A stretch of DNA of 34,855 nucleotides. Source: Rhodospirillaceae bacterium. GTDB taxonomy: Bacteria > Pseudomonadota > Alphaproteobacteria > Rhodospirillales > Casp-alpha2. The notes below the pieces were generated by a model. The model searched no databases, was not told the origin of the DNA, and saw only the letters and a list, made by a program, of their open reading frames with translations. Positions 24,900 to 32,879 of the stretch are shown here, piece after piece. Made by a program: the position numbers and the translations under genes. The stretch lies in assembly GCA_018665815.1 (NCBI GenBank), contig JABJBP010000152.1, forward strand, positions 1 through 34,855, written 5' to 3'. Within the stretch, counting starts at the first letter, position 1. The number at the start of each line of letters is the position of its first letter.

Positions 24900-26164
24900 G
24901 CCGTGCGCCGATCCTTTCGCTGGCTGTGAAGAGCCTCATGAACAGGCGGCTGACGGTCGGCCTGACGCTCTTCGCCCTGGCCGTCAGCATGATGCTGGTC
25001 TTAGGCGTTGAGAAAGTTCGGGGCGAAGCCAAGTTGAGTTTTGCCAACACGATTTCGGGGGCCGACCTGATCGTCGGCGCGCGTTCGGGATCAATCCAAC
25101 TGCTGCTTTATTCGGTCTTTCGCATCGGCAACGCGACCAACAACATATCGTGGAAAAGCTATCAACAGATCGCCGCGCGCCCGGGCGTCGCCTGGACCGT
25201 CCCCATGTCGCTCGGAGATTCACATCGTGGTTTCCGGGTTCTCGGCACCACCGGCGATTTCTTCTGGCATTACCGGCACGGCCGCAAGCGCAATCTGAAA
25301 TTTTCAGGCGGCAAGCCGTTCAACGACCTGTTCGACGCCGTCGTCGGGTCAGACGTGGCGAAGGCGCTCGGCTACAACGTTGGGGATGCGGTCGTTGTCG
25401 CGCATGGCTTGGGGCGCGAGGGATTCAAGACCCATTCGGACAAACCGTTCAAGGTATCGGGCGTTCTGGCGAAGACCGGCACGCCGGTCGATCGGACGGT
25501 TTTTGTCAGCTTGGAAGCCATCGAGGCCATCCACGTCGATTGGCAAAGCGGATCTCCGATCCCCGGCATGTCCATTGGCGCGGATAAAGTCCGGCAGATG
25601 AAGTTTACGCCCAAAGCCATTACCGCCGTGTTGGTGGGCACGAAATCCCGGTTCGGCGCCTTCGGCCTGCAACGCTCAATCAACGAATTTCCCGCAGAGC
25701 CGCTACTCGCTATTTTGCCCGGCGTCGCATTGCAGGAACTCTGGGATCTGATGGGCACGGCGGAACTGGCGCTGAGCGTCATATCCGTTTTCGTCATCGC
25801 GGCGGGACTTTTGGGGATGGTGACGATGCTGCTTGCCGGTCTCAACGAGAGACGGCGCGAACTGGCGATCCTGCGTTCGGTCGGGGCTCAGCCCCGCCAC
25901 CTGTTTGCGCTTCTGGCCGCCGAGGCCGGCACACTGAGTGTCGCGGCCGCAGGGGCTGCTTTGGCGCTGCTCTACGGCGTATTCCTGATCGCCCAACCGA
26001 TACTGGATGCCGAATTTGGCCTGTTTATCGAAATCACGTCACCGTCGCGGCATGATCTCACGGTCCTTGGCATGATGATTGTTGCGGGCACGTTGGCCGG
26101 ATTTCTGCCGGCATGGCGCGCTTGCCGCCAGGCGCTGGCGGATGGATTGATCGTTCGGACTTGA
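24896..26164 (+). CDS. FtsX-like ABC transporter permease of the ZrgA locus
   Basis: A 422-residue MacB/FtsX-type permease. It has an N-terminal helix (about 20-40), a large periplasmic domain (for example SGADLIVGARSGSIQLLLY) and three C-terminal helices. The linker GLNERRRELAILRSVGAQPRHLF is the coupling region that contacts the ATPase. FtsX-type systems usually move substrates mechanically within the envelope rather than through a channel, so its role may be to drive ZrgA or envelope zinc exchange. It overlaps the ATPase by four bases and ends the operon, converging on the reductase-like gene 28 bp away. Confidence 0.88.
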   Translation: MSRAPILSLAVKSLMNRRLTVGLTLFALAVSMMLVLGVEKVRGEAKLSFANTISGADLIVGARSGSIQLLLYSVFRIGNATNNISWKSYQQIAARPGVAWTVPMSLGDSHRGFRVLGTTGDFFWHYRHGRKRNLKFSGGKPFNDLFDAVVGSDVAKALGYNVGDAVVVAHGLGREGFKTHSDKPFKVSGVLAKTGTPVDRTVFVSLEAIEAIHVDWQSGSPIPGMSIGADKVRQMKFTPKAITAVLVGTKSRFGAFGLQRSINEFPAEPLLAILPGVALQELWDLMGTAELALSVISVFVIAAGLLGMVTMLLAGLNERRRELAILRSVGAQPRHLFALLAAEAGTLSVAAAGAALALLYGVFLIAQPILDAEFGLFIEITSPSRHDLTVLGMMIVAGTLAGFLPAWRACRQALADGLIVRT

Positions 26165-26192
26165 TCGAAATTTTAACGGTTGGCGAACACCG

Positions 26193-27239
26193 CTAATAAG
26201 AAACGTTCGATTCCAGCTGTTCATCGACGGTCTCGACAGTCTCATCGATGGCCGGGTTCGACATGCCTTGCGCCTCGGCGATCAGGCGCACCAGGACATC
26301 GACACGCTCAATGAAGGGTGCCCCGGCGTCAATCGCGCGGGCCGCGGATGATGGTTTCAACAGGCTTTCCGCAGCCTTGGCGTATTTCTCAAACGGCACC
26401 GCGTCGGCCGGCGCCGCACCCAACTTCTGGGCCAGGCCATCGACGAATTCGTAAATGGAGCGCGATTTTTCCAAATCCGTATGCACGGCGTCGCGGATAC
26501 TTTGCGGCCCGTCGCTTGTGACGCAACGATAGTTACCAGTCAGCAGCATGCTCCATTTGGCGAGCGGCACGAAAATCGAATCAAACACCCGCAGTTTCAC
26601 CGGCACGTCATTGCCGTCGAGCTGCACCGCCGCGATATCGTCCGCCAGCTCTTGGAGAATTGCATTGGATTTAGCGTCTTCAAAAGCGGCGGCTTTGAAA
26701 TTGGTCGGCAGGCCGACGTGCAAAACATTGGGTTTTTCGTCCGGTGGCCGAAAGGCCTGCGGGTCCGGGCTGCAGAGCGTCATGAACGCCGGGTCAAAAC
26801 GGTCCCAGACCGTTGGATCGGTATAGCTGGCGCCCAGATTACTGGTATCAAGTCCGGGAATTCGCTTCAAGAAGGTCAGCGGCGGCATGTTCATGATCGA
26901 CAGGCACGGGACACGTTCCTCGGCGATGCGGATCATCACCGTGCGAATGGTGTGATGGGCGTATTGGGGTTCCTGCATGGCGAGGCCGACCATGTCGAAC
27001 CCGGCGGCATCAACATCTTGCGGCGTGCTGGCGCTCAGATTACCCGGCAGATCATTGGAATGGATGGTGCGGTGTTCGTCTTCGCCCTTTAACTTGAGCC
27101 GCACCGCCGTGCCTTCGGCATTGATCAGATCGGCGGTCTTGCGGCGGCAAATCAACGTCACGTCATGGCCGGCCATCAACAATTTTGTGCCCAGCAAGGA
27201 CCCATAGGATGCACCGAGAATGAGAATTTTGTACGCCAT
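26193..27239 (-). CDS. Ketopantoate reductase-like (ApbA/PanE family) oxidoreductase
   Basis: A 348-residue protein with an N-terminal NAD(P)-binding Rossmann fold, KILILGASYGSLLGTKLLMAGHDVTLICRR in shortened quotation (ILGASYGS, AGHDVTLICR). The C-terminal helical part contains PLAKWSMLLTGNYRC, where PanE has its catalytic lysine. The glycine loop is GASYGS rather than the usual GAGAIG, and the substrate pocket appears divergent, so it may act on a 2-oxo acid other than ketopantoate. True panE function is uncertain. ATG 27239 has GGAGGG seven bases upstream. It is divergent from the TauD-type gene. Confidence 0.8.
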   Translation of the reverse strand: MAYKILILGASYGSLLGTKLLMAGHDVTLICRRKTADLINAEGTAVRLKLKGEDEHRTIHSNDLPGNLSASTPQDVDAAGFDMVGLAMQEPQYAHHTIRTVMIRIAEERVPCLSIMNMPPLTFLKRIPGLDTSNLGASYTDPTVWDRFDPAFMTLCSPDPQAFRPPDEKPNVLHVGLPTNFKAAAFEDAKSNAILQELADDIAAVQLDGNDVPVKLRVFDSIFVPLAKWSMLLTGNYRCVTSDGPQSIRDAVHTDLEKSRSIYEFVDGLAQKLGAAPADAVPFEKYAKAAESLLKPSSAARAIDAGAPFIERVDVLVRLIAEAQGMSNPAIDETVETVDEQLESNVSY

Positions 27240-27472
27240 GATTTGCCCTCCAGAGCTGTGTCACCTTTCGTTCTTACATCATCAAAATCTGAAATACGAA
27301 TGAAATGCCGACATGCCATCATGAACGAAATGACATGGCTGAGTGGAGCCGTGCGTGGCGGATAGCATTGCTTTCATGGCAAGATTGACGCCCCCCATGC
27401 GTTCAGCGCGAAATTCGTTCCCACCGTGGCGTGACCTTGATAGGATCAGCACGAATTTCTAGTGAGCAGACA

Positions 27473-28465
27473 TTGTCCGTCCAAATTACACCATTGCCCG
27501 GCGCCACATTCGGCGGCCTCGTCCAAGGCGGCGATGCCAGCGCGGAAGCGTTTGCGGCCTTGCCCGACGCGCTGACAGAAAACAGCGGGTTCTTGCTGGT
27601 GCCAGACATGCACGCTATTTCCGACGACCCACCCCTATTGGTGTGGCTCAGCCGCCTGTTCGGGCCCGAGGTTGAGGATTACCGGCTGACAGGCGCTGCG
27701 GCAAATACCGTGCACACGGATGTGCCGGAAATCATAATTGTCTCAAACGCCCGACCGGTGAACCATCTGCCGCCCGCCCCGCCCGACCCGGCGCGAACAG
27801 CAGACGGCGGCCTGCCGGTCCAGTTCCCGCACCGGCGCGGCTGGCACACGGACCAGAGCTACCGCCGCCCGCCGCCCGATATCTCATTGTTCTATGCGGT
27901 GACACCGGCCCCCGAAGGCCAGGGGCAGACCTTGTATGCGGACGGCGCCGGCGCCTACGTGGCGCTGCCGGGTGATTTGAAAGAACGCATCAAAGGCGTC
28001 GATGGCCTGCACGTGAAACCCCGCACCGGGCGATCCGAACACGCGGTGCGTGCCGGCGACACACCGCAACCGCTGGCGCCGCACCAACGCCCGCAACGCC
28101 AGCCCCTGGTCCGCACCCATCCCGTCAGCGGCCAGCCGACGCTTTATCTTTGCGAGGCCGGGCAGATGGATTGGGTCGAGGGCCCCATCGTCGGCATGGA
28201 GCCTGGCATTCACGGCGACGGCGCGAAATTGGTTTATGAGCTGATGACCCATATGACCGGGCCGGATTTTACTTACGCGCACCACTGGAAAGCGGGCGAC
28301 CTGGTGATCTACGACAACCGGGCCGTACTGCACAGCGCCACATGGTTCGACGCCGAGGCCCACACCCGCGTCATGTGGCGGACCACCGTCCACGGCAACC
28401 CGGGGCCTGAGTATGCGGACGAAAGCAAGAGCTGGATACCTGCCGAAAGATCAGCAATGAGCTAG
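27473..28465 (+). CDS. TauD/TfdA family dioxygenase
   Basis: Fe(II)/2-oxoglutarate-dependent oxygenase of about 330 residues. The metal-binding HxD is in WHTDQSY, the distal His in DNRAVLHSATWFD, and the 2-oxoglutarate Arg in HTRVMWRTTVHG. Family members hydroxylate taurine, aryloxyalkanoates or other small acids; the substrate here is unknown. I prefer TTG 27473, which yields the usual opening SVQITPLPGATFG; GTG 27431 is an alternative with 14 extra residues. The stop codon overlaps that of ftsY through the shared bases CTAG (28462-28465). Confidence 0.88.
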   Translation: MSVQITPLPGATFGGLVQGGDASAEAFAALPDALTENSGFLLVPDMHAISDDPPLLVWLSRLFGPEVEDYRLTGAAANTVHTDVPEIIIVSNARPVNHLPPAPPDPARTADGGLPVQFPHRRGWHTDQSYRRPPPDISLFYAVTPAPEGQGQTLYADGAGAYVALPGDLKERIKGVDGLHVKPRTGRSEHAVRAGDTPQPLAPHQRPQRQPLVRTHPVSGQPTLYLCEAGQMDWVEGPIVGMEPGIHGDGAKLVYELMTHMTGPDFTYAHHWKAGDLVIYDNRAVLHSATWFDAEAHTRVMWRTTVHGNPGPEYADESKSWIPAERSAMS

Positions 28466-29409
28466 GCGTCGAGGCCCATCAGTGATCGGGCGAAGGCGCG
28501 GGCTTCGAAGGGTCTCAAATCGTCGATACCTTCGCCGACGCCGACCGCATGGACGGGAAGGCCGAATTTTTCCGCCAGCGCCACGACCACGCCGCCCTTC
28601 GCCGAGCCATCCAACTTGGTCATCACCAAGCCCGACACATTGATCATCTGCTTGAAGGTTTCAACTTGGGAATGCGCGTTTTGGCCGATGGTCGCGTCCA
28701 TGACCAACAGCGTCGCGTGCGGCGCGCTGTCGTCGAGCTTCGCAATCACCCGGACGATCTTTTCCAGCTCTGCCATCAGGTCCTTGCGGTTCTGTAGGCG
28801 CCCGGCGGTATCGATCATCAAAATATCGGCGCCACCAGCGCGGGCTTTTTCCAGTGCGCCAAACGCAAGACCCGCCGCGTCGGCGCCTGGCTGGCCGCTG
28901 ATCACCTCGGCACCGGCGCGCTCGCCCCAGACCTGAAGCTGTTCGACTGCGGCGGCGCGGAAAGTGTCGGCGGCGGCGATGATCACGGATTTGCCTTGAT
29001 CACGGAACTGCCCGGCGAGCTTGCCGATGGTCGTTGTCTTGCCGCTTCCGTTAACGCCACAGACCAGAATGACGAATGGCTTTCGGTTCACATCGATGTC
29101 CAGCGGCCGGGCGACGGGTTCCAATATTTTGGTGATGTCATCGGCCAGAAGGGCCCGCACTTCGTCGGGCGTAATTTCCTGATCGAAGCGTTGATCGGAC
29201 AAGGAACCGGCCAAGCGCGTTGCCGTCGCGACACCCAAGTCGCCGGCGATCAGGGCGTCTTCCAGATCCTGCAGGGCCGCCGCGTCGAGCTTGCGTTTGG
29301 TGAACAGCCCGGTGATCGAGCCGGTGATTTTTTCCGAGGACCTCGATAGACCGCTTTTCAGGCGGCCGAGCCAACCGCCGCCGCCGTTACCACCCGCGTC
29401 GTCGCTCAT
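28462..29409 (-). CDS. ftsY: Signal recognition particle receptor FtsY
   Basis: GTPase receptor that docks SRP-ribosome complexes at the inner membrane. The 315 residues contain the N domain, the G1 loop GVNGSGKTT (118-126), the ADTFRAAA motif (about 147-154), DTAGR, TKLDG and the C-terminal GVGEGIDDLRPF. The acidic A domain of E. coli FtsY is absent; instead there is a short Gly-rich N-terminus followed by an amphipathic helix (WLGRLKSGLSRSS), common in alphaproteobacteria. It overlaps mtaB by four bases and forms the end of the dapF-mtaB-ftsY operon. Its partner gene ffh lies 3.5 kb away. Confidence 0.96.
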   Translation of the reverse strand: MSDDAGGNGGGGWLGRLKSGLSRSSEKITGSITGLFTKRKLDAAALQDLEDALIAGDLGVATATRLAGSLSDQRFDQEITPDEVRALLADDITKILEPVARPLDIDVNRKPFVILVCGVNGSGKTTTIGKLAGQFRDQGKSVIIAAADTFRAAAVEQLQVWGERAGAEVISGQPGADAAGLAFGALEKARAGGADILMIDTAGRLQNRKDLMAELEKIVRVIAKLDDSAPHATLLVMDATIGQNAHSQVETFKQMINVSGLVMTKLDGSAKGGVVVALAEKFGLPVHAVGVGEGIDDLRPFEARAFARSLMGLDA

Positions 29410-30656
29410 GGAAGAGGCACCCCTATAAGCGCGCCGTCTTTGGCGCCGGTCAGCCGCACGTCAATCAATTCACCCGAACGGGCATCGCCATCGACACGCA
29501 CTGGCGCGTAATGCTCGGACAATCCGCGGCTATCTTGCTCAATCAACACCGACGCCGTGTCACCGACGCGCGCCTCCATGAAGCTTGTGAGTGCCGCATC
29601 CCCGGCAGCCCGCAACTCGGCGGCGCGAAATTTCCGCGTCTTCACTGGGACGCTCGGCATATCGTCCGCCGGCGTGCCCGGGCGTTCGGAATAAGGAAAA
29701 ACATGCAGATGCGTCAGGCCCAGATCTTTGACGGCGTTTAACGTCGCCGTCGCCATGGCGTCTGTTTCGGTGGGGAACCCGGCGATCAGATCGGCGCCGA
29801 ACACGACGTCGGCCCGCGCCTTGCGGGCGCGTTCGACAACATCAAAGACGTCACTGACAAGATGGCGGCGCTTCATCCGTTTCAGCACCATATCGTCCAG
29901 GGCCTGAATACTCAGATGCAGGTGCGGCATCAGGCGCGGTTCCTTCGCCAAAACGTCGAACAGCGCGTCATCCATGGCGGCGGGGTCCAGGGAACTGAGG
30001 CGCAATCGCGGCAGTTCCGGCACCTGGTCCAGTAACTTCGTCACCATATCGCCGAGCTTCGGTTGGCCCGGCAGGTCGGCGCCGTAAGAACAGATATCAA
30101 CGCCGGTCAGCACCACTTCCTTGAACCCGTCGGCAACCAGCAGGCGAACCTGATCAACGATATGTCCGATACCCACGCCACGGTTGGGGCCTCGCGCAAA
30201 CGGGATAATGCAAAACGTGCAACGGTGATCGCAGCCCTGTTGGACCTCCACGAACGCCCGCGCCCGGCCATCGAAGCCGTGGATCAAATGCGCAGCCACG
30301 TCACGGACCTGCATGATATCGGTGACATGAATGGAACGATCCGCATCGGCGTCCAGGAAACTGGCAGCGTTCAGTTTTTCGATGTTGCCGAGGACTTGGT
30401 CGACCTCCGCCATGGCGCCGAAGCCTTTCGGGTCCAGCTGCGCCGCGCAACCCGTGACGATCAATTTGGCGTCCGGGCGGCGGCGGCGTTCGCGACGAAT
30501 GGTCTGGCGGGCCTGGCGCTCGGCCTCTGCGGTGACGGCGCAGGTATTGATGATCACGGCATTGGTCAATCCGGCGACGCGTCCCTGCTCGCGGATAATT
30601 TCAGACTCGAACGCGTTCAGGCGACAGCCCAGCGTAATGACGTGCGGCTCGGCCAT
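29406..30656 (-). CDS. mtaB: tRNA (t6A37) methylthiotransferase MtaB
   Basis: Radical-SAM enzyme (416 residues) that converts t6A to ms2t6A at position 37 of ANN-decoding tRNAs. N-terminal UPF0004 cysteines C11, C39 and C70 bind the auxiliary Fe-S cluster. The radical-SAM motif C142-x3-C146-x2-C149 lies in GCDHRCTFCIIPFARG, and a C-terminal TRAM-like segment follows. MiaB is excluded by the domain details and by the typical dapF-mtaB-ftsY synteny. The start follows dapF by three bases and the end overlaps ftsY by four. Confidence 0.93.
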   Translation of the reverse strand: MAEPHVITLGCRLNAFESEIIREQGRVAGLTNAVIINTCAVTAEAERQARQTIRRERRRRPDAKLIVTGCAAQLDPKGFGAMAEVDQVLGNIEKLNAASFLDADADRSIHVTDIMQVRDVAAHLIHGFDGRARAFVEVQQGCDHRCTFCIIPFARGPNRGVGIGHIVDQVRLLVADGFKEVVLTGVDICSYGADLPGQPKLGDMVTKLLDQVPELPRLRLSSLDPAAMDDALFDVLAKEPRLMPHLHLSIQALDDMVLKRMKRRHLVSDVFDVVERARKARADVVFGADLIAGFPTETDAMATATLNAVKDLGLTHLHVFPYSERPGTPADDMPSVPVKTRKFRAAELRAAGDAALTSFMEARVGDTASVLIEQDSRGLSEHYAPVRVDGDARSGELIDVRLTGAKDGALIGVPLP

Positions 30657-30659
30657 GGT

Positions 30660-31502
30660 TCAGGCCCCGCCCGCCAGTAATTCCGGCCCAAGCGTACCCT
30701 CGAAGCTGGTCGCCACTGGCCCAGTCATCAAAACCCGACCGTCTTCGCGCCATTCAATGCTCAGCGGTCCGCCGTCCAATACGATTTCCACCCGTCGCCC
30801 GGTCAGCCCGCGACGCGCGGCCGCGACGCCGGCGGCGCAAGCCCCCGACCCGCAGGCTTGAGTGATCCCGGCGCCGCGTTCCCAGACCCGCATGCGCAAT
30901 TGATCAGGGCCGCTCAGCGAACAAATCTCGACGTTGGTGCGCTCGGGGTACAACGGGTGGGATTCCAGTGCCGGGCCCAGACCGGCGACATCAATGGCGT
31001 CCGCATCATCAACAAAGAACACCATGTGCGGATTGCCGATATTCACGGCGACAGGGTCGCGAAGCGGACCGTTCTCGATATCCAAATGCAGCGTATCGGC
31101 CTCGACGGCCAAGGGGATCTGCCGCCATTCCAAATTCGCCGGCCCCATATCCACCGTGACCAAGCCGTCGGCGCCCGTGGTGGTTGCCAGAACGCCGGCG
31201 ACGGTTTCGATGTTGAGCGTGTCGCGGCCCAACTCATCCATTACCCGGGCCGCGACGCAACGCGTCCCGTTGCCACAGGCCTCGGCTTCCGAGCCGTCCG
31301 GATTGAGAATGCGCATGAACAAATCAGCGGCGGCGTCCTTTGCCGGCTCCAAGATCAGCAATTGGTCAAAGCCGACGCCGCGGCGCCGGTCGCCGATGGC
31401 CCGCGCCTGGGTCCCGCCGATGGCGAGATCTCCATCACGGCCATCGACAATGACGAAATCATTGCCCAATCCGTGCATCTTGGTGAACGCAACCTGTGTC
31501 AT
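30660..31502 (-). CDS. dapF: Diaminopimelate epimerase
   Basis: Converts LL- to meso-diaminopimelate for lysine and peptidoglycan synthesis. The 280 residues have the catalytic cysteine pair C76 in ACGNGTRC and C217 in ACGSGACAAG, together with the N-terminal GLGNDFVIVD signature and GNPHMVFF. Length and motifs are normal. First gene of the dapF-mtaB-ftsY cluster. No clear ribosome site precedes ATG 31502. A 163-bp gap separates it from the lysR gene upstream on the same strand. Confidence 0.96.
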   Translation of the reverse strand: MTQVAFTKMHGLGNDFVIVDGRDGDLAIGGTQARAIGDRRRGVGFDQLLILEPAKDAAADLFMRILNPDGSEAEACGNGTRCVAARVMDELGRDTLNIETVAGVLATTTGADGLVTVDMGPANLEWRQIPLAVEADTLHLDIENGPLRDPVAVNIGNPHMVFFVDDADAIDVAGLGPALESHPLYPERTNVEICSLSGPDQLRMRVWERGAGITQACGSGACAAGVAAARRGLTGRRVEIVLDGGPLSIEWREDGRVLMTGPVATSFEGTLGPELLAGGA

Positions 31503-31665
31503 AAGGCGCTAGATACGTCCGTTGCCCCTCCAATGTCCATAGGAATGTCTGGGGCAAAGTCCCGGGTTTGGATGGACGGAACCTGCGCCGGACATCTTCC
31601 CGGCACTGTCCAGGGCAAATCATCCACATTGAAACAATCTGACGGAACCAGTCGGTGAACCTGCC

Positions 31666-32514
31666 TCAAAGGCTTGAGCTCCAGTCATATCGATGCGCCA
31701 GCCGGATAAACGATTGAACCGGCGGCGAATACCGCCGACCGCCAACGGTCACGAGTTGAATGTCTCGTTCGATCTCCGGCTCAATCAACACGCGCGTCGC
31801 AATACCCGGTAGCATCGGCAAGAATTCGGGCATGATCGCGCATCCCATGCCGGCCAGGATAAGAGCCTGAACCCAGCTTTCCCGCTCACTTTGGTAACGA
31901 ACATTAACCTTGTGCGCCTTCGGCACACCCCGTTCGTTGAAATGTTCCGTATACTCGCAATTTATCCGGGCGAGGTAGTCCTCCTGATCAAGCTCACCAA
32001 GCGGCACGGCGTTCATTTGTTCGAAGCGATGGCCCTGGGAGAACGCCACCACGTAACGCTCGCTATACAGCGTACGGGTATCAAAACGTTCCGGAATATT
32101 CGGAACGCCAATAATTGCAATATCGAGATCGCCGGCCATCATTTCATCGACAAGCGTGCAGCCTGGTGCATCGCGGAGCTTCAGTTCCAGGTTCGGGATC
32201 TCCTTGCTCAAGCGTTCAATAAATCCAATCAGCCGTGCCGGACCGATGGTACACATCACGCCGAGATTCAAGGTCGCTTTCTCCAGAACCGAAAAATCTT
32301 TTGCCTGATTTGCCGCCGCCTCACTTGCCTCAAAGACGGCCGTCAAGTGAGGCCGCATTAACCGTCCAAGGTCGGTGCAATGTGTCAAATTCCGCTCACG
32401 CCGGAACAATTGCCCGCCGAACTCGTCTTCCAGTTCTTCACGGCGAACCCGCACCCGGTTTCCCAGTTCGGCATTCAATTGCTTGGTCAATGGGCTGATT
32501 ACGGGACGGGGCAT
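31666..32514 (-). CDS. LysR-family regulator with aberrant DNA-binding N-terminus
   Basis: A 282-residue protein whose co-inducer domain (about 75-280) is typical of LysR-type regulators. ELEDEFGGQLFRRERNLTHCTDLGR (quoted in part: LEDEFGGQLFRRERN) matches the end of the winged helix. The first helices are missing. Instead of the usual 35 residues leading to that motif, there are 27 (MPRPVISPLTKQLNAELG, then a basic linker), resembling a partly duplicated recognition helix. The frame closes 18 bases upstream, in AT-rich DNA, so no hidden extension exists. DNA binding may be impaired. It is flanked by core genes and looks inserted. Confidence 0.75.
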   Translation of the reverse strand: MPRPVISPLTKQLNAELGNRVRVRREELEDEFGGQLFRRERNLTHCTDLGRLMRPHLTAVFEASEAAANQAKDFSVLEKATLNLGVMCTIGPARLIGFIERLSKEIPNLELKLRDAPGCTLVDEMMAGDLDIAIIGVPNIPERFDTRTLYSERYVVAFSQGHRFEQMNAVPLGELDQEDYLARINCEYTEHFNERGVPKAHKVNVRYQSERESWVQALILAGMGCAIMPEFLPMLPGIATRVLIEPEIERDIQLVTVGGRRYSPPVQSFIRLAHRYDWSSSL

Positions 32515-32535
32515 ATTATCTATGATTGATTAAAT

Positions 32536-32564
32536 TAAATAGAACACAAATAAAACTTGCTCAA
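32536..32564 (-). promoter_or_regulatory. Predicted promoter of the lysR gene
   Basis: On the minus strand, TTGAGC (32564-32559), a 17-bp spacer and TATTTA (32541-32536) fit a sigma70 promoter, with a start near 32529 and a very short leader to ATG 32514. The surrounding 32515-32600 is strikingly AT-rich compared with the rest of the window. Confidence 0.45.
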
Positions 32565-32879
32565 CCTTACATCGTATTATTATATTTTTACAATTTTATG
32601 CTTAACATGCGGGCTGAACACTGCCAAGTGACGATCAAGTGGGTAAGCTCCCCCTGCACCGGAATTTGTTCGCGCAATGATTCTGGGCCTGAGATGCTTG
32701 ACTTCAACCACGCCGATCCATAGATTGCGCCGCAATTCCAAGGGCCTCCTCATGACCCTACGCCCGTGACCCAACGTTCGGGGGGCGCCGCCAGTCCGCG
32801 AGTTTCGCGCACTGGCGCGATTCCGGTTGTAGATGTGGTGTTGGCGGCCCGATGTGAAACGAAGGAAAAGAACGCGGCG
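32565..32879 (+). promoter_or_regulatory. Intergenic region and leader of ffh with strong hairpin
   Basis: No gene is seen in this interval. The notable element is a hairpin at 32789-32817: CGCCAGT pairs with ACTGGCG, then a C-C mismatch, then CGCGA pairs with TCGCG around a GTT loop. It ends 62 bp before the ffh start and has no T-tract, so it is not a terminator. It may be an operator or a structured RNA element in the ffh leader. The ffh promoter itself was not identified. Confidence 0.5.

Noticed and set aside
24171-26164. LolCDE-type lipoprotein exporter
   Set aside because: The ATPase and permease resemble LolD/LolC in fold, but there is one permease only, no LolA nearby, and the neighbours are ZrgA and DUF3299 behind a Zur-like operator.
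30858-31658. A 266-codon plus-strand open frame
   Set aside because: It is antisense to dapF, which is complete with both catalytic cysteines; no motif is visible.
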